49,490 bases of DNA from a virus, in IMG/VR virus record IMGVR_UViG_3300046170_000116, positions 1-49,490 of that record; one strand, 5' to 3'. Below are positions 46,613 through 49,490 of the stretch, one piece after another. Each line of letters starts with the position of its first letter. Within the stretch, counting starts at the first letter, position 1. The notes under the pieces were generated by a model. That model made no database searches. It worked only from the letters and a program-made list of their open reading frames with translations, and was not told the origin of the DNA. A program made the position numbers and the translations under genes.

Positions 46613-48622
46613 TTATTTTATTATTTCCGATATTGAACCGGCGTTTTTGTATTTTGCAATATGTAAATTTAATTTAGGTCTTTGAACTAACGGATTAGGT
46701 CTATACAAGTGTCTATTACAGGCCATTATTGCTAAACCTGAGCTTATAGCGGCATCGAACTTTGTTCTTTTGTTTATATCAAACTTAGCCCAATCATTTA
46801 ATGTACGATTAAAGTACATGTTACCATATTCTCCTTCACTTGTAACACCTACGTGTTTTTGTATATATGTTTCAATAGCAGCTGCGTGAGCTTGCTTAAT
46901 ATCCTCAGAGGAGTTAGGTATACCACCTATTTCTTTTTCAGACACAGATAGCTTGTTATAGCTTTTGTCTGGCCTATTCATAGAGTAACCTCTATAACCT
47001 CTTCTTTTTAAATAATACAACAACCTAGGCTTATTGTTTTCTGCGAGTATAGGCATTCCGTAGAATACTAAAGCCATTAATACATCTTCAAAAAACATCT
47101 CTGCTGTTTGTGGTCTAGCTACATACTCTAAGAAAAAGCTATTAGGCGGCGCATCTTCCATACTAAAAGTAGTTAAACCGTGTAATGCTCCTTTTGAGCC
47201 TTGACCATCAACAGTGCCTGATATATCGTAACTATCACAACCAAACGCTCCAACATGCTCGTTACCTGGATACCTTACACCATTCTTAATTACTTGTTTA
47301 TTCTGCAGTGTAATCCTTGGAACCCAAGAAACTTTAAATCTACCGCTAGGATTAGGGCTAAACATTACTTTAGTATCTTTTATTCCGTTTTCCCAGCTAA
47401 AGCTACCGGTTGTTACGTTGCTAGAACTTTTTATGTCTTCGTTGTAATCTATTTGCTCGTATATTTTTACTAAATTAAATATACTGTTTTTTGTTTCATC
47501 TCTAAACGCGTGTTCCTCCGTGCGAGGAAACTGTCTATAAAACTCATTTAAAGCATCTTGATCACCTTTTAAGCCTTCTACCTCATTATCCCAGTGTTCA
47601 ATAACCCCGACTTCGATAGCGTCTCCGTGTGGGCCAACACAATCTTCTGGTGGGTTTTCGAATACAGGCATTCCATAATCGTCAATGAATCCTTCGTAAT
47701 TCCATTCCATAGGTATGAACAAAGAATATAATCCTGACTTAGTTTGTCCATTTCTATTTCTTTTTGTAACGTCTGAGTCATTGTAAAGTTTTTTAAAGTT
47801 TTCACCACCTTTATCTAAAGCATTAGACGTTGACCCCATCATGCATTTGCCGATAATTCTAGATCCTAGTCTAAGCGTGGTTTTTGTAACTCGCCAGTTG
47901 TTAAGTATGTTGTCAGGTCTTTCCCACTTACCGCTTTCATCGTGTACTAACAGCGCTAATTTTTCACCATCATAGCTGTTATCACCTGTATTCTTCCAAT
48001 CAATCGTTGTGTCAAGTCCTTTTATCTCTTCTAGCTTTTCGTTTACCTCTATTTTTTTACGAGTAAACTTGCTCGCTGGCACACGATACGCTAGTTCAGA
48101 CTTAGGTCTGTCCATACCATCTTGAATAGGTTTGAAGAAAAAAGGATAGTTTATGGATATAGGTACAACCTTGTCAGTAAACATCTTTTTAGCATCACCA
48201 CCACTTTTAGATAGTATTCCATATCTACTATCACTCGATATTGTAGCTAAGTTAACGGTTTCAGCAGAGCTCATGAAAGAAAAGCCAGAACGTCTGTTTT
48301 TAAGATAACACATACCGTAGCATCTTTTGTCAGCTTTACAAGCTTCCCAAAATATAAAAAACAATCTATTAGCCTCACGAAAGTCTGGAGCGCCTACATC
48401 TATTTTAGACCATTGGAGGTACATGTAGTGAGTTCCTGTAATATAAGTTGGAATACTAGCATTTTGAAACCAGAAACCCTCGTCACGTCTTTTGAATTCT
48501 TCATCTATATAATCGTACCATTGTTCTTTTTGCTCTTCAGGATAAGCTCGCCAATCAAATATAGTTTTTATTTTTTCAAGAACTTTTGGCTTTTCTATTT
48601 GACAGCCATTTGTTATCTTCAT
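46613..48622 (-). CDS. terL: Terminase large subunit
   Basis: A 669-aa packaging motor. The ATPase domain shows a Walker A-like loop in YLKNRRSGFSFMSSAE (about 106-121) and a Walker B region LALLVHDESGKW (about 220-232). The nuclease domain is marked by GAFGCDSYDISG (about 447-458), an RNase H-like acidic patch. The Walker A is atypical (RRSGFS), a variant I associate with Bacteroidetes podoviruses. The start overlaps the preceding small gene (TAATG). It translocates and cuts concatemeric DNA. Confidence 0.9.
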   Translation of the reverse strand: MKITNGCQIEKPKVLEKIKTIFDWRAYPEEQKEQWYDYIDEEFKRRDEGFWFQNASIPTYITGTHYMYLQWSKIDVGAPDFREANRLFFIFWEACKADKRCYGMCYLKNRRSGFSFMSSAETVNLATISSDSRYGILSKSGGDAKKMFTDKVVPISINYPFFFKPIQDGMDRPKSELAYRVPASKFTRKKIEVNEKLEEIKGLDTTIDWKNTGDNSYDGEKLALLVHDESGKWERPDNILNNWRVTKTTLRLGSRIIGKCMMGSTSNALDKGGENFKKLYNDSDVTKRNRNGQTKSGLYSLFIPMEWNYEGFIDDYGMPVFENPPEDCVGPHGDAIEVGVIEHWDNEVEGLKGDQDALNEFYRQFPRTEEHAFRDETKNSIFNLVKIYEQIDYNEDIKSSSNVTTGSFSWENGIKDTKVMFSPNPSGRFKVSWVPRITLQNKQVIKNGVRYPGNEHVGAFGCDSYDISGTVDGQGSKGALHGLTTFSMEDAPPNSFFLEYVARPQTAEMFFEDVLMALVFYGMPILAENNKPRLLYYLKRRGYRGYSMNRPDKSYNKLSVSEKEIGGIPNSSEDIKQAHAAAIETYIQKHVGVTSEGEYGNMYFNRTLNDWAKFDINKRTKFDAAISSGLAIMACNRHLYRPNPLVQRPKLNLHIAKYKNAGSISEIIK

Positions 48623-48832
48623 TAGCGCTGCACTGTTTTTAGAGCTTTAGGTAGAGCTATTTTTAAACCTTGTATTTCGTATATATCTCCTATTTTACCT
48701 GTTTTAGATATAACTACAATATCGTGATCTTTATCGTAGCCGTACCTTCCACTTGTTGCCTTTATTCATTCGGCTAATAGTAGTTCTTTTTACAGGCTCT
48801 ATTATTTTATATAGCGTTTGCTTGTAACTCAT
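48622..48832 (-). pseudogene. Small gene upstream of terL, interrupted by a frameshift
   Basis: The first frame starts at 48832 (MSYKQTLYKIIEPVKRTTIS, then RMNK) and stops after 33 codons. A second frame carries GRYGYDKDHDIVVISKTGKI, then EIQGLKIALP, and ends in TAATG with terL. Removing one A from AATAAAGG at 48759-48766 joins them into about 69 aa, MNKATSGRYGY at the join. Upstream coupling (ATGA) and downstream coupling both suggest one original gene. It could be programmed +1 shifting, mutation or sequencing error. Confidence 0.65.
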
Positions 48833-49104
48833 TTAGATCTTCCTTCAGCAAATCCTTTAAACACGCGCTCTTCTTTTTTTTCTAGCTCTTTACCGTTAAG
48901 CATAGCCTCTTCTTCCTGTATACGTGTTAGTATTTCAAAGGCATCGAATATAGCTAGTTTTTTAGTAGCTGCTGCATTTTTTAGCCTATCAGCTGTTATG
49001 TCATCTCCTGAATCAACAATAGCTTCTTTAGCTACTTTTATTAATTCTTCAACCGCCTTGTGTCCAGCTTGGATTATATTCTTCTTCGTTTCCTTGATAT
49101 TCAT
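48829..49104 (-). CDS. Small terminase candidate
   Basis: A 91-aa helical protein (GHKAVEELIKVAKEAIVDSGDDITADRLKNAAATKKLAIFDAFEIL, in parts). Position two genes before terL and the ADRLKNAAATKKLAIFDAFEIL pattern are as I recall for small proteins preceding large terminase in Bacteroidetes podoviruses. Small terminases recognise packaging DNA and are helical. No clear HTH. It overlaps the GroES-like gene by 56 nt. Confidence 0.6.
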   Translation of the reverse strand: MNIKETKKNIIQAGHKAVEELIKVAKEAIVDSGDDITADRLKNAAATKKLAIFDAFEILTRIQEEEAMLNGKELEKKEERVFKGFAEGRSK

Positions 49105-49490
49105 ATTTAATTGTAATTTGATTTGTAGGAACTCTATAAAGTTTTTGCTCGTCTATAACAAACTCGTATTCCATACCTGGCCTAAAACCAACAAGATCGC
49201 CCTCGCTAACAGAGCTTAAGCTAGGATCTTTATATTTCAAAATACCAACTAGTGGTTTTTCAAAATCAATAGAAAACATTTTATCTTCTTTTATAGGTTT
49301 AATGAAATTAAAACCTTCAATTGGGATCCATTGATTTTTTCGTTTATATGCAAATATTTGTTCAACGGACACAAAATACATGTCTTCTTTAAAATAGCTT
49401 CTACTATTTTTTTCTTTACCTCTTATATCTCTAAACCTTCTAAAAACATTATGGTGAATTATAACTTTATCACCTTTTTTTATTTTAGTA
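49049..49490 (-). CDS. GroES-like protein, 5' end cut by the window
   Basis: An open frame running into the window's right end, so its start is missing; at least 146 codons. The C-terminal part (KPLVGILKYKDPSL..., SEGDLVGFRPGMEYEFVIDE, KLYRVPTNQITI) follows the GroES pattern: Gly before the first strands, V-x-GD-x-V, then I-D-x-x-x-L and a final strand. The part before it (KKGDKVIIHHNVFRRF, then YFVSVEQIFAYK) looks like a second such domain, so a tandem is possible. Phage co-chaperonins help fold capsid protein with host GroEL; the loop that binds GroEL is not visible here. Confidence 0.6.
   Translation of the reverse strand, partial: TKIKKGDKVIIHHNVFRRFRDIRGKEKNSRSYFKEDMYFVSVEQIFAYKRKNQWIPIEGFNFIKPIKEDKMFSIDFEKPLVGILKYKDPSLSSVSEGDLVGFRPGMEYEFVIDEQKLYRVPTNQITIKYEYQGNEEEYNPSWTQGG

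Noticed and set aside
1-49490. CRISPR arrays, insertion sequences, integrase or att sites
   Set aside because: No regular spaced repeats, no transposase or recombinase signature was seen. The tRNA-like element could mimic an att site, but no integrase supports that.

Overview
The window looks like most of the genome of a tailed, AT-rich, lytic phage with a short-tailed (podovirus-like) gene set. I see no tape measure, tail sheath, integrase or repressor. The host is probably a marine or environmental member of the Bacteroidetes. This is an inference: leaders are A/T-rich, most starts lack a Shine-Dalgarno sequence, many early starts read ACTATG, and gene content fits, but no host gene is present.

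Layout. Positions 1-5,000 (+) hold many very small, mostly unknown early genes. Seven copies of a rigid promoter drive them: an ACAAAC box, ATACGA, exactly 8 nt, then a GGATAATAT-like -10. Between 3,999 and 4,383 there is no convincing gene. Instead there is a row of closed RNA structures, including a tRNA-like element with a perfect acceptor stem and T-arm but no anticodon arm. Positions 5,000-19,277 (+) are the DNA metabolism block: ATP-dependent ligase, a sigma-70-family factor (candidate partner of the promoters), ERF annealing protein, PD-(D/E)XK exonuclease, SSB with a DDLPF tail, T7-gp4-like primase-helicase, a thymidylate-synthase-fold enzyme with the Asp typical of dCMP-specific members, two MazG-like proteins, a second PD-(D/E)XK nuclease, and class I ribonucleotide reductase (nrdB, nrdA). 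A strong GAAA-loop terminator at 19,296-19,320 ends this block.

Positions 19,319-49,490 (-) are one convergent late block, transcribed leftward. In transcription order: GroES-like protein (cut by the window end), small-terminase candidate, a small gene with a frameshift, large terminase, portal, scaffold-like protein, major capsid protein, head-tail connectors, a 1,394-aa tail protein, an Ig/cadherin-like protein, a cupin, ejection proteins, a 3,145-aa polyvalent protein with a zincin motif and a HAD-like domain, a holin candidate, an M15 endolysin, and a possible zincin. Two hairpins flank the gene after the capsid gene and probably tune capsid expression.

Working model: host RNA polymerase starts expression near the left end. 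The phage sigma factor may then read the ACAAAC/ATACGA promoters. The nucleotide enzymes recycle host pools and may supply a modified pyrimidine. Recombination and replication proteins copy the genome, although no DNA polymerase is seen here. The late block builds a capsid that ejects the giant protein with the DNA.
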